DNA from: Mycolicibacterium hodleri
GTDB taxonomy: Bacteria > Actinomycetota > Actinomycetes > Mycobacteriales > Mycobacteriaceae
DNA: 41,260 nt
Assembly (NCBI RefSeq): GCF_025822245.1
Contig: NZ_JACKTL010000004.1
Location: 1 to 41,260 of the forward strand
Direction: 5' to 3'
This document shows positions 30,935-38,418 of the stretch, piece by piece. Each line of letters starts with the position of its first letter. Positions within the stretch are counted from its first letter, which is position 1. The notes under the pieces are model-generated. The model made no database searches. It was not told where the DNA came from and saw only the letters and a program-made list of their open reading frames with translations. The position numbers were made by a program, and so were the translations under genes.

Positions 30935-32458
30935 CTAGCGGGAGTACTGCTCGATCAGCCCCTGCTTGTACAGCTTGCCGGTGTCGGTGCGGGGCAACTG
31001 CGCCTCGAACGAGATCGACCGCGGACACTTGTAGTGGGACAACCGATCTCGCAACCAAGCGAGCAACTCCTCGGCGAAGGCGTCGGTCGCGTCGGCCTGG
31101 TCGACGGTCTGCACCACGCCCTTGACCCGCTGCCCCATCTCCTCGTCGGGAATGCCGAACACCGCGGCGTCCATCACCTTTGGATGGGTCACCAGCACGT
31201 TCTCCGCCTCCTGCGGATAGATGTTCACTCCGCCCGAGATGATCATGTGGTGGCGCCGGTCGGTCAGGTACAGGTAGCCGTCCTCGTCGAGATAGCCGAT
31301 GTCCCCCACCGTCTTCCAGCCATGGGAGTCGCGCGAGGACGCCGTCTTGTCGGGGTCGTTGAGGTACTCGAAGTCGGCGCCGCCCTCGAAGTAGATCTCG
31401 CCCGCCTCACCCGGGGGCAACTCGTTGCCGTCCTCGTCGAGGATGTGCAGCGGAGTCATCATCGACCTGCCGACCGACCCGGGGTGGGTCAGCCACTCCT
31501 CGGCGCTGATGAGCGTCGACCCGATGGCCTCCGAGGACGCGTAGTACTCGTCGACGATCGGGCCCCACCAGTCGATCATCTGCTTCTTGATCTCCACCGG
31601 ACACGGCGCGGCGGCGTGCATGACGCGTTCCAGGCTGGAGACGTCGTAGGAGGTGCGCACGGCCTCGGGCATCTTGAGCATGCGGGTGAACATCACCGGC
31701 ACGAACTGGCCGTGCGTCACCCGGTACTTCTGGATCGCCTCCAGGGTTCCATCGGGGCTGAACTTATCCAGGATGACGGTCGTGATGCCGCCGGCCTGCG
31801 TCTGCATCGACCAGACCGACGGGGCGGTGTGGTACAGCGGCGCCGGGCTGAGGTAGACCGCCTCGGGGTGCATCCAGAAACCGATGAGCGCCGCCATCAA
31901 GCCGGGTACCTCGGCCGGCGTTTGATGCGTCAGCGCCCGCTTGATGCCCTTCGGCCGGCCGGTCGTGCCCGAGGAGTACTGCAGCAGATCGCCCTCGATC
32001 TCGTCGTCGATGGGCGTAACCGGCTGATCGGCAACACATTCCGGGTAGCTCTGCCAACCCTCGAGATCGCCGTCCACGATGAGGCGAACCGCGGGCAGAC
32101 CGTTGGGCAGCTCGGCCTCGAGCCCGGCCAGCAGCTCGCGCAGACCGCCCGACCCGACGATGGCCTTGGCGCTGGAGTTGTCGACGATGTAGGCGACCTC
32201 GGCAGCCGTGAGGTGGGTGTTGATCGGCACGTAGTACAGCCCGGCGCGACGCGCGGCCCACATCACCGCATGGAAGTGTTCGCTGTTCTCCATCAACATC
32301 GCGACGGCGTCGCCCTCGACCAAACCGGCCGACCGGAACAGGTGGGCAAGCTGGTTGGCCCTGGCCTCGAGCTGGCCGAACGTCACCACCGTCCCGGACG
32401 GATGCATGATGATGGCCGGCTTGTCGGGGGTCGCTACGGCAGTGTCGCGGATCTGCAT
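30935..32458 (-). CDS. fadD4: Fatty-acyl-CoA synthetase FadD4
   Basis: ANL-superfamily ligase (507 aa) that activates a carboxylic acid to its CoA ester. Motifs: YSSGTTGRPKGIKRA (residues 161-175), the mid-domain DEYYASSEA, GDIGYLDEDGYLYLTDRR, GGVNIYPQEAE and the catalytic Lys in PRTDTGKLYKQGL. Typical neighbours of adenylation are intact, so it should be active. ATG 32458 has only weak ribosome-binding complementarity. Synteny with pckG on one side and fadE3 on the other supports the name; the M. tuberculosis gene is Rv0214. Together with FadE3 and the Rv0216-type hydratase, it covers the first three steps of a beta-oxidation spiral for a substrate that is not identified. Confidence 0.87.
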   Translation of the reverse strand: MQIRDTAVATPDKPAIIMHPSGTVVTFGQLEARANQLAHLFRSAGLVEGDAVAMLMENSEHFHAVMWAARRAGLYYVPINTHLTAAEVAYIVDNSSAKAIVGSGGLRELLAGLEAELPNGLPAVRLIVDGDLEGWQSYPECVADQPVTPIDDEIEGDLLQYSSGTTGRPKGIKRALTHQTPAEVPGLMAALIGFWMHPEAVYLSPAPLYHTAPSVWSMQTQAGGITTVILDKFSPDGTLEAIQKYRVTHGQFVPVMFTRMLKMPEAVRTSYDVSSLERVMHAAAPCPVEIKKQMIDWWGPIVDEYYASSEAIGSTLISAEEWLTHPGSVGRSMMTPLHILDEDGNELPPGEAGEIYFEGGADFEYLNDPDKTASSRDSHGWKTVGDIGYLDEDGYLYLTDRRHHMIISGGVNIYPQEAENVLVTHPKVMDAAVFGIPDEEMGQRVKGVVQTVDQADATDAFAEELLAWLRDRLSHYKCPRSISFEAQLPRTDTGKLYKQGLIEQYSR

Positions 32459-32482
32459 GACGTGACTCTACGACGGCGTTAC

Positions 32483-32496
32483 TTGACGGGTGTCAA
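32483..32496. promoter_or_regulatory. Candidate operator upstream of fadD4
   Basis: TTGACGGGTGTCAA is a perfect inverted repeat (TTGAC-N4-GTCAA) 25 bp upstream of the fadD4 ATG. It resembles the repeat at 29014 between the hydratase and fadE3, so the two could be bound by the same regulator. Confidence 0.4.
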
Positions 32497-32530
32497 CTAG
32501 GGTCGCCTACCCACGCCACCAAACGCATAA

Positions 32531-32557
32531 GGCCCTGAATCCAATGGATTCAGGGCC
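32531..32557. terminator. Hairpin terminator of pckG
   Basis: GGCCCTGAATCC and GGATTCAGGGCC form a perfect 12-bp stem with an AAT loop, 26 nt after the pckG stop on the minus strand. On that strand it is followed by TTATGCGTTT, a weak U-rich stretch. This is the clearest terminator in the window. Confidence 0.85.
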
Positions 32558-32583
32558 CGTTGCGACTGCTCACGCAGAGGCAG

Positions 32584-34413
32584 TTAGTCGGCCTCGGCCA
32601 ACCGGGTCTTCAGCGCGTCGAACTCGTCCTTGATGCCGGTGGGCAGCTTCTCACCGACGAATTCGAACCACTCCTCGATCAGCGGCAGTTCCTTGCGCCA
32701 CTCGTCCGCGTTCACCGCCAGCGCCTCGTCCACGTCGGCCGGGTTGACGTCGAGACCGTCGAGGTCCATGTCCGCTGCCGTCGGCACGATGCCGATGGGC
32801 GTGCTCTTGCCGTCGGCCGTGTGCTCGATGCGTTCGATGGCCCACTTCAGCACGCGGCTGTTCTCGCCGAACCCGGGCCACAGGAAGCGGCCGTCCGCAC
32901 CGCGGCGGAACCAGTTGACGAAGAACACCTTTGGCATCTGCGACTCGTCGGCGTTCTTGCCGATGTCGATCCAGTGCTGGAAGTAGTCGCCGACGTTGTA
33001 GCCCAAGAAGGGCAGCATGGCCATCGGGTCGCGGCGCACGGTGCCGACCTTGCCCTCGGCGGCGGCGGTCTGCTCGGAGCCCAGGGTGGCCCCGATGAAC
33101 ACGCCGTGCTGCCAGTCGCGAGCCTCGGTGATCAGCGGGACGGTGGTCTTGCGGCGGCCGCCGAACAGGATCGCCGAGATCGGCACACCCTGCGGGTCGT
33201 CCCACTCCGGGGCCAGCGTCGGGCACTGCGAGATCGGGGTGCAGTAGCGCGAGTTCGGGTGCGCCGCCTTGCTTTCCGTCTCCCGCAGGATCCAGTCGTG
33301 GCCCTTCCAGTCGATCAGGTGGTCGGGCTCGCCCTCGAGACCCTCCCACCAGACGTCGCCGTCGTCGGTCTTGGCGACGTTGGTGAAGACGGTGTTACCC
33401 GCGGCGATGGTCTTCATCGCGTTGGGATTGGAGCTCCAGTTGGTGCCCGGCGCGACGCCGAAGAAGCCGAACTCGGGGTTGACGGCGTAGAGCCGGCCGT
33501 CCTTGCCGAAGCGCATCCACGCGATGTCGTCGCCGACGGTCTCCGCGCGCCAGCCGGGGATCGTGGGCTGCAGCATCGCGAGGTTGGTCTTGCCGCACGC
33601 CGACGGGAACGCCGCAGCGATGAAGTAGGCCTTGTTCTCCGGGCTGATCAGCTTGAGGATCAGCATGTGTTCGGCGAGCCAGCCCTCGTCGTGGGCCATC
33701 GCCGACGCGATGCGCAGCGAGTAGCACTTCTTGCCCAGCAGCGCATTGCCGCCGTAACCGGAGCCGTAGCTCCAGATCTCGCGGGACTCGGGGAAGTGGG
33801 TGATGTACTTGGTGTCGTTGCACGGCCACGGCACGTCCGCCTGGCCCGGCTCCAGCGGAGCGCCGATCGAGTGCAGCGCCTTGACGAAGAAGCCGTCGTC
33901 ACCGATCTTGTCCAGAGCGGCCTTGCCCATCCGGGTCATGGTGCGCATGGAGACGACGACGTACTCCGAGTCGGTGATCTCGACGCCGAGCTTCGGATCC
34001 TCGGCGCCCAGCGGACCCATGCAGAACGGCACCACCCACAGCGTGCGCCCGCGCATCGAGCCGCGGTAGAGGCCGGTCATCAGCTCCCGCATCTCGGCGG
34101 GGTCCATCCAGTTGTTGGTAGGCCCCGCGTCGATCTCGCGCTCCGAGCAGATGTAGGTCCGCGATTCGACTCGCGCCACGTCCGACGGGTCGGACAGCGC
34201 GAGGAAGGAGTTCGGCTGCTTCTTGTCGTTGAGCTTCTGGAAGGTGCCCACATCGACGAGGTGCGCGGTCAGCCGCTCGTACTCCTCGTCGGAGCCGTCG
34301 GCGAACATCACGCGGTCTGGTTCGGTGAGCTCGGCGACCTCGCGAACCCAGGCGAGCAGCCCCTCGTGTTTCGTCGGTGCGCTGTCCAGACCCGGAATGG
34401 TCGCTGAGGTCAT
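32584..34413 (-). CDS. pckG: Phosphoenolpyruvate carboxykinase (GTP)
   Basis: GTP-dependent PEP carboxykinase (609 aa), the gluconeogenic enzyme that converts oxaloacetate to phosphoenolpyruvate in the cytoplasm and is needed for growth on fatty acids and cholesterol. The kinase P-loop is [12 protein letters not shown] with Lys275, and the adjacent reactive Cys is present. Substrate-binding blocks [50 protein letters not shown] and [15 protein letters not shown] are all intact. ATG 34413 follows AGCAGGAG. Gene position beside the GTPase-like pair matches M. tuberculosis pckA (Rv0211). It is monocistronic between a 148-bp upstream region with an imperfect palindrome (34458-34485) and a strong terminator. 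The lipid-degrading genes around it feed the same metabolic state. Confidence 0.97.
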   Translation of the reverse strand: MTSATIPGLDSAPTKHEGLLAWVREVAELTEPDRVMFADGSDEEYERLTAHLVDVGTFQKLNDKKQPNSFLALSDPSDVARVESRTYICSEREIDAGPTNNWMDPAEMRELMTGLYRGSMRGRTLWVVPFCMGPLGAEDPKLGVEITDSEYVVVSMRTMTRMGKAALDKIGDDGFFVKALHSIGAPLEPGQADVPWPCNDTKYITHFPESREIWSYGSGYGGNALLGKKCYSLRIASAMAHDEGWLAEHMLILKLISPENKAYFIAAAFPSACGKTNLAMLQPTIPGWRAETVGDDIAWMRFGKDGRLYAVNPEFGFFGVAPGTNWSSNPNAMKTIAAGNTVFTNVAKTDDGDVWWEGLEGEPDHLIDWKGHDWILRETESKAAHPNSRYCTPISQCPTLAPEWDDPQGVPISAILFGGRRKTTVPLITEARDWQHGVFIGATLGSEQTAAAEGKVGTVRRDPMAMLPFLGYNVGDYFQHWIDIGKNADESQMPKVFFVNWFRRGADGRFLWPGFGENSRVLKWAIERIEHTADGKSTPIGIVPTAADMDLDGLDVNPADVDEALAVNADEWRKELPLIEEWFEFVGEKLPTGIKDEFDALKTRLAEAD

Positions 34414-34457
34414 CTAAATCTCCTGCTCGGCGGTCTCGGTGAATGCCTGGCTCGAGG

Positions 34458-34485
34458 TTAACGTGGGTGACATACCCGCGGTTAA
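34458..34485. promoter_or_regulatory. Imperfect palindrome upstream of pckG
   Basis: TTAAC-GTGGGT-GACAT-ACCCGC-GGTTAA is a 28-bp inverted repeat with one mismatch and a 1-nt offset, 45 bp upstream of the pckG ATG. The 148-bp gap 34414-34561 contains this and no gene. It is a plausible regulator site for a gluconeogenic gene; the protein is unknown. Confidence 0.4.
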
Positions 34486-34561
34486 TCCGTCGTATGTCCG
34501 TTGTCTCACAGGAACGATTCAGAAGAGCGTTTCCGGCGAGATTGGCGGAAAAAACCTTGAA

Positions 34562-35695
34562 TCAACACCATTCATACTGGTCAGTAACATCATGGCGCGT
34601 CAATTGGCGGCTCGGCAAGACCTCGGGTGGGGGCGCCGCGCGGGCCGCCGTGGCCCACTGCGACTCGGCGGCCAGCAATCGTTCGGCGACCATGGCCTCC
34701 CCGTGCCACCGAAGGGTCGCGGCGACCTCCCCCACCCACCGGTCGAGCAACGCGCGATCGTGGAGCAACCCCCGCGCTCGCACCACCCACGCCACCAGGG
34801 CCAGCCCCGCCGCGGCACCGGCCGCCCACCCCGCCGTCGACGATCCCGGCACCAGCCCCGTCAGCAGCCGGCTGGCCGCCACCGCGATGCCCAACCCGAA
34901 TCCCACACCCAGTACCGCCACCAGTCGGCCCTCCAGCCGGCGCGACGACGTCGCCGCCCGGCTGACGTCGGGCGGCTCGTGGAACGCGGGGTGGGACGTC
35001 GAGCCGAGCCCCAGGTCGACTGCGGCGGCGTCGACCGCCCGGTCGACCTCGTCGGCCAACCGGACGTGGAATCGCAGCGACTCGGCCAGGACCACCGCCT
35101 CGAAGGCGGCCGATCCGCCCACCCCGACCTCGGCGGCCGCCTCCCTCAGCTCGGCCCGCAATGCCGAGCTGCGATCCCTGACGACGCGCAGCAACTGCAG
35201 CCGGGTGCGCGCGAGCACGCGCCGGGCCTCGGCCGGATCCGGCCCCCGTCGGACGGGTATTCGCCTGGTACGCAACGGACTACGTTCGAGCTCACGGCGC
35301 AGCAGCTCGACCAGGTCGTCGACGCGGGCCTCCCCGAGACCCGGTGCGGCGGCCACGCCCACCCACGGCGTCGACCGGTATTGCGCGTCCCAGGACGCAA
35401 CGAGCGCCCGGTCGGCGGCCAGGACGTCGCGCCACCCGCGGTGCGCGTCGACCTTCGACACCACCCCGATCACCAGATCGGTACGCGCCGCCGCCCGTTC
35501 GACGGGCGCCCAGTCCGACCGCGCCACCGGTGCCGCCGCCGAGACGACCGCGAGCACCGCGTCGGGCGCCCGCCCCGGCGGGTCGGTCTCGACCACGACC
35601 ACCCCGGGCAGCCGATCGCGGAGGGCGGCCGCGACGCCGCCCACCCCGCTCAACGGCGGCCCGACCACCTGGACGACGCGGTCTCCCGACGTCAC
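34562..35695 (-). CDS. Membrane-anchored GTPase-like protein, Rv0210-type, with degenerate P-loop
   Basis: 377-residue protein with an N-terminal GTPase-like domain and two transmembrane helices near the middle/C-terminal part (VAVLGVGFGLGIAVAA and AAGAAAGLALVAWVV). The strand-loop VVQVVGPPLSGVGGVAAAL occupies the P-loop position but lacks the GKS/T. The guanine-specificity motif is present as SKVD (VIGVVSKVD). A long helical region follows, as in dynamin-like proteins. GTG 35695 overlaps the upstream gene stop by GTGA, so the two GTPase-like proteins are translated together. Same arrangement as M. tuberculosis Rv0209-Rv0210 between trmB and pckA, whose function is unknown. The missing Lys implies weak or no GTP hydrolysis, perhaps a pseudo-GTPase partner. 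Confidence 0.75.
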   Translation of the reverse strand: MTSGDRVVQVVGPPLSGVGGVAAALRDRLPGVVVVETDPPGRAPDAVLAVVSAAAPVARSDWAPVERAAARTDLVIGVVSKVDAHRGWRDVLAADRALVASWDAQYRSTPWVGVAAAPGLGEARVDDLVELLRRELERSPLRTRRIPVRRGPDPAEARRVLARTRLQLLRVVRDRSSALRAELREAAAEVGVGGSAAFEAVVLAESLRFHVRLADEVDRAVDAAAVDLGLGSTSHPAFHEPPDVSRAATSSRRLEGRLVAVLGVGFGLGIAVAASRLLTGLVPGSSTAGWAAGAAAGLALVAWVVRARGLLHDRALLDRWVGEVAATLRWHGEAMVAERLLAAESQWATAARAAPPPEVLPSRQLTRHDVTDQYEWC

Positions 35696-36678
35696 GCCCG
35701 CTGCCCGTCCCGCAGCCGCAGCGAGCCCCTGACGATGTCGGCGCTGCACTGCCGATGCAGGGCGTCGACGGGTCCGCGGCCGTAATTGCGCCACCTCCTC
35801 GCCCGGTCGAGATGGGCCGTTGCGGTGTCACCGCAGTCCACCGACAGCCCCGCCGCGGTGACCACGTCGACGGCCGCGGTCATCGCGGCCATCGCCGTGA
35901 CGTCGGCGGCCAGCAGCTCGGACAGGGCGACGTCGTCCAATTGACCTGCCAGACAGTGCAATTCGGCGATCGCGGCACGCACCCGGCGGTACCGGACCGG
36001 TGCCGCGACCGCGTCGAGGGCGCCCATTAGCTCGTCGGCGTTGCCGACCCTCGCCAGGTGGGCCGGCAACCGGTCGGGATCGCACCCGTCCTTCAGCGCC
36101 AGGACCGCGTGGGCGATGCCGAACCGGTCGAGACGCGCCAGCAGCCGGGTCCGCACCTCGCGTTCGACGGGATGCGGGTCGTCGACGAAGGCGTCGACGC
36201 TGCTGAGGTTCGGAGGTTCGGTGACGAAGTGGCGCATCGCCGCGACGAGGTCGTCCCCCAGGTCGCCCGGGGACTGGAGCGCGGCGAGCAGCCCGACGAC
36301 GGCCACGGCGGGGATGCCGGTGGTCCGGTGCACGGCTGCGGCGCGCCGTCGCGCCGTCGCGACCGGACCCACCGGGCCGGCCCCGGCCAGGTCGGCCTTG
36401 GTGAGAACGACCAGGACCGGCCGACGGGCCGCCCGGGCCGCCGCCAGGTCCTCTGGCTTCACCGCTTCCGCCACCACCAGGACGCAGACGTCGCCGCCGT
36501 CGGTGACGGTGATCCCGCGACGTCGCAGTGCGGTGGCCACCCGACCCCGGCCGACGCCGTCGCGGCCCGTCACCTCGACGCTCAGCGGTCGCCCGAGGCG
36601 GTCGACGACGCCGCTGAGGGCCGAGCCGCCTGTGGTCTCCGCCACCGTCGCCAATTCTCCGATGAATGCCCTCGTCAC
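35692..36678 (-). CDS. GTPase-like protein, Rv0209-type, with degenerate P-loop
   Basis: 328-residue protein related to P-loop GTPases of the dynamin/YfjP kind. The P-loop region reads VTGRDGVGRGRVATAL, in which the invariant Lys-Ser/Thr is Arg-Gly, so nucleotide binding is doubtful. The G4-like motif is intact as TKAD (VLVVLTKADLAGAG). The rest is helical and Ala/Val/Arg rich with no clear membrane segment. GTG 36678 is chosen over ATG 36699 because GGGGAGG lies immediately upstream at good spacing. Its stop overlaps the start of the membrane-anchored partner (34562-35695), so they probably form a complex. The divergent 134-bp region to trmB contains a short leader ORF. Function is not known; position next to mmpL3 is suggestive only. 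Confidence 0.72.
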   Translation of the reverse strand: MTRAFIGELATVAETTGGSALSGVVDRLGRPLSVEVTGRDGVGRGRVATALRRRGITVTDGGDVCVLVVAEAVKPEDLAAARAARRPVLVVLTKADLAGAGPVGPVATARRRAAAVHRTTGIPAVAVVGLLAALQSPGDLGDDLVAAMRHFVTEPPNLSSVDAFVDDPHPVEREVRTRLLARLDRFGIAHAVLALKDGCDPDRLPAHLARVGNADELMGALDAVAAPVRYRRVRAAIAELHCLAGQLDDVALSELLAADVTAMAAMTAAVDVVTAAGLSVDCGDTATAHLDRARRWRNYGRGPVDALHRQCSADIVRGSLRLRDGQRA

Positions 36679-36792
36679 GGTTGCCTCCCCGGATTTCATC
36701 GTGGCACCACCGCATACCCCCGCCGAGCGGCAAATTCGCGCGGTGTCGCGTTAGCGGCTCAAGGCAACTGTTGGGTATCAAATTGCACCACG

Positions 36793-36816
36793 ATGCGGGC
36801 ACACCGGCCCAGATGA
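36793..36816 (+). other. Putative 7-codon leader ORF overlapping the trmB start
   Basis: ATG 36793 opens the peptide MRAHRPR, whose TGA (36814-36816) overlaps the trmB ATG as ATGA. The stop-start overlap would let ribosomes reinitiate on trmB. TATCAAAT just upstream (36776-36783) is a weak -10-like sequence; if transcription starts at or just before this ATG the leader would be the first thing translated. The frame is also open further upstream, so the start of this leader is not certain. Confidence 0.35.
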
Positions 36817-37601
36817 GCGACCATGGACGGATGCACGTGCAGCGCGATGGAGCCGAGCCGTCGGTCTCCGACGACGACTCTGGCGCTGCGCACGCCCCTC
36901 GACGCGTCAGCAGCTTCCGATCCCGGCGGTCGGCGTTGTCCGGATTGCAGCGGGAGACGTGGGATCGGCGCTGGCCAGAGCTCGGAATGTTGGTCCGGGA
37001 CGCCGACGGCAACCTCGCCGACCCGGTCGACGCGCGCGCCTGGTTCGGGCGGTCCGCGCCGCTCGTCCTGGAGATCGGCTGCGGTACCGGGGTCTCCACC
37101 CTGGCGATGGCGGCGACCGAACCGGACCTCGACGTCATCGCCGTCGAGGTCTACAAGCGCGGCCTGGCCCAGCTGCTCAACGGCCTCGACCGCGAGGGGC
37201 TCGACAACGTGCGCCTCATCCGCGGCGACGGCGTCGACGTGCTCGAGCATCTCCTCGGACCGGGCTCGCTCACCGGCGTCCGGGTGTTCTTCCCCGACCC
37301 GTGGCCGAAGGTGCGCCACCACAAGCGCAGGCTGTTGCAGCCGGAGACCGTCGCGCTGATCGCCGACCGGCTGCGGCCCGGCGGGATCCTGCACGCCGCC
37401 ACCGACCACGCGGGATACGCCGTGCAGATCGGCGAGGTCGGCGACGCCGAGCCCTCGCTGCGCAGGCTCGACGACTCGGTCATCGAGGACGCCGGTGCCG
37501 ACCTGCCGATCTCGGTGCGCCGACCGGTCACCAAGTACGAGGACAAGGCGCAACGTGCGGGCAGCGCCGTGTCGGAGTTCCTCTGGGAGAAGCGCGCATG
37601 A
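36813..37601 (+). CDS. trmB: tRNA (guanine-N7-)-methyltransferase TrmB
   Basis: SAM-dependent methyltransferase (262 aa) that makes m7G46 in tRNA. The SAM-binding motif is LEIGCGTGVSTLAM, with the acidic residue of strand 2 in IAVEVYKRG, RLIRGDGVDVL after it and the family signature FFPDPWPKVRHHKRRL. The N-terminal ~45 residues are polar and likely disordered, as in M. tuberculosis Rv0208c, whose recalled start (MVHHGQMH) aligns with MSDHGRMH here and decides for ATG 36813 over ATG 36831. The start codon overlaps the stop of the putative leader ORF. Its own stop overlaps the NYN gene (ATGA), giving trmB-NYN-mmpL3 in one direction. Confidence 0.95.
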   Translation: MSDHGRMHVQRDGAEPSVSDDDSGAAHAPRRVSSFRSRRSALSGLQRETWDRRWPELGMLVRDADGNLADPVDARAWFGRSAPLVLEIGCGTGVSTLAMAATEPDLDVIAVEVYKRGLAQLLNGLDREGLDNVRLIRGDGVDVLEHLLGPGSLTGVRVFFPDPWPKVRHHKRRLLQPETVALIADRLRPGGILHAATDHAGYAVQIGEVGDAEPSLRRLDDSVIEDAGADLPISVRRPVTKYEDKAQRAGSAVSEFLWEKRA

Positions 37602-38356
37602 GCCTCACCGAGGACGTCGGGATGATCGACGAGGACGCGCCCGACGAGGCCCACGACGACGAACTCGAAGACGAGCTCGAGGATGAGCTCGACACCATGA
37701 CGGTGGCGCCCGATCCCCGCACCCCGCAGCGGGTACTGCTGGTGTGGGACGCGCCCAACCTGGACATGGGACTCGGTTCCATCCTCGGCGGTCGCCCGAC
37801 GGCCGCCCACCGGCCGCGGTTCGACGCCCTGGGGCGCTGGCTGCTGGCGCGCACCGCAGACCTCTCCCGAGAGCGCGCCTCCGACCAGCCGCAGGTCACG
37901 TTCGAGCCCGAGGCCACGGTCTTCACCAACATCGCGCCCGGCAGCGCCGACGTCGTCCGGCCCTGGGTGGAGGCGCTGCGAAACGTCGGTTTCGCCGTGT
38001 TCGCCAAGCCGAAGATCGACGACGACAGCGACGTGGACAGCGACATGCTCGACCACATCGCGCTGCGCCGTCGCGAGGGCCTGGCCAGCGTGTTCGTCGC
38101 CTCGGCGGACGGTCAGGCGTTCCGCCTTCCGCTCGAGGACATCGCCAGGGACGGCATCCCCGTCAGCGTTCTCGGATTTCGCGAACATGCGAGTTGGGCG
38201 CTAGCGTCGGATACCTTGGAGTTCGTCGACCTCGAGGACATCTCAGGTGTCTTCCGGGAGCCTCTACCGCGAATCGGCCTTGATTCGCTGCCCCAGCAGG
38301 GGGCGTGGTTGCAGCCGTTCCGGCCGCTGTCCTCGCTACTTACCTCACGCTCGTGA
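37598..38356 (+). CDS. NYN-domain protein (Rv0207c-like), putative RNase
   Basis: 252-residue cytosolic protein with a NYN/PIN-like nuclease fold. The acidic N-terminus (about 1-35) contains a tandem DELE-type repeat (nt 37660-37692), then VLLVWDAPNLDMGLGSI carries the first conserved Asp and Asn of the NYN active site, and further acidic residues lie in DDDSDVDSDMLDHIAL and VFVASADGQAF. The acidic clusters that bind metal are therefore intact, so RNase activity is plausible but not proved. ATG 37598 overlaps trmB. It is the gene directly before mmpL3, as in M. tuberculosis Rv0207c/Rv0206c. Nothing in the sequence tells whether tRNA, mRNA or something else is the target; translational coupling to trmB hints at RNA metabolism. 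Confidence 0.85.
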   Translation: MSLTEDVGMIDEDAPDEAHDDELEDELEDELDTMTVAPDPRTPQRVLLVWDAPNLDMGLGSILGGRPTAAHRPRFDALGRWLLARTADLSRERASDQPQVTFEPEATVFTNIAPGSADVVRPWVEALRNVGFAVFAKPKIDDDSDVDSDMLDHIALRRREGLASVFVASADGQAFRLPLEDIARDGIPVSVLGFREHASWALASDTLEFVDLEDISGVFREPLPRIGLDSLPQQGAWLQPFRPLSSLLTSRS

Positions 38357-38418
38357 ACGATTGAGATCGAGACGGCGGAGGTAAGAGAGAACTTGAAGAA
38401 GATCAGTTAGGAGCTCAC

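Noticed and set aside
32560..34407. Long open frame antisense to pckG
   Set aside because: Mirror frame of a highly conserved gene; low-complexity Arg/Val/Asp-rich composition and no family resemblance.
34538..34555. TTTCCG/CGGAAA inverted repeat with adjacent A-run considered as a terminator for the GTPase-like pair
   Set aside because: The T-run on the minus strand precedes the stem instead of following it, and the stem is only 6 bp.
37660..37692. DELE-type tandem repeat in the NYN gene considered as a repeat element
   Set aside because: Three imperfect 12-bp units encode an acidic low-complexity stretch within a single gene; too short and common to call a mobile or regulatory repeat.
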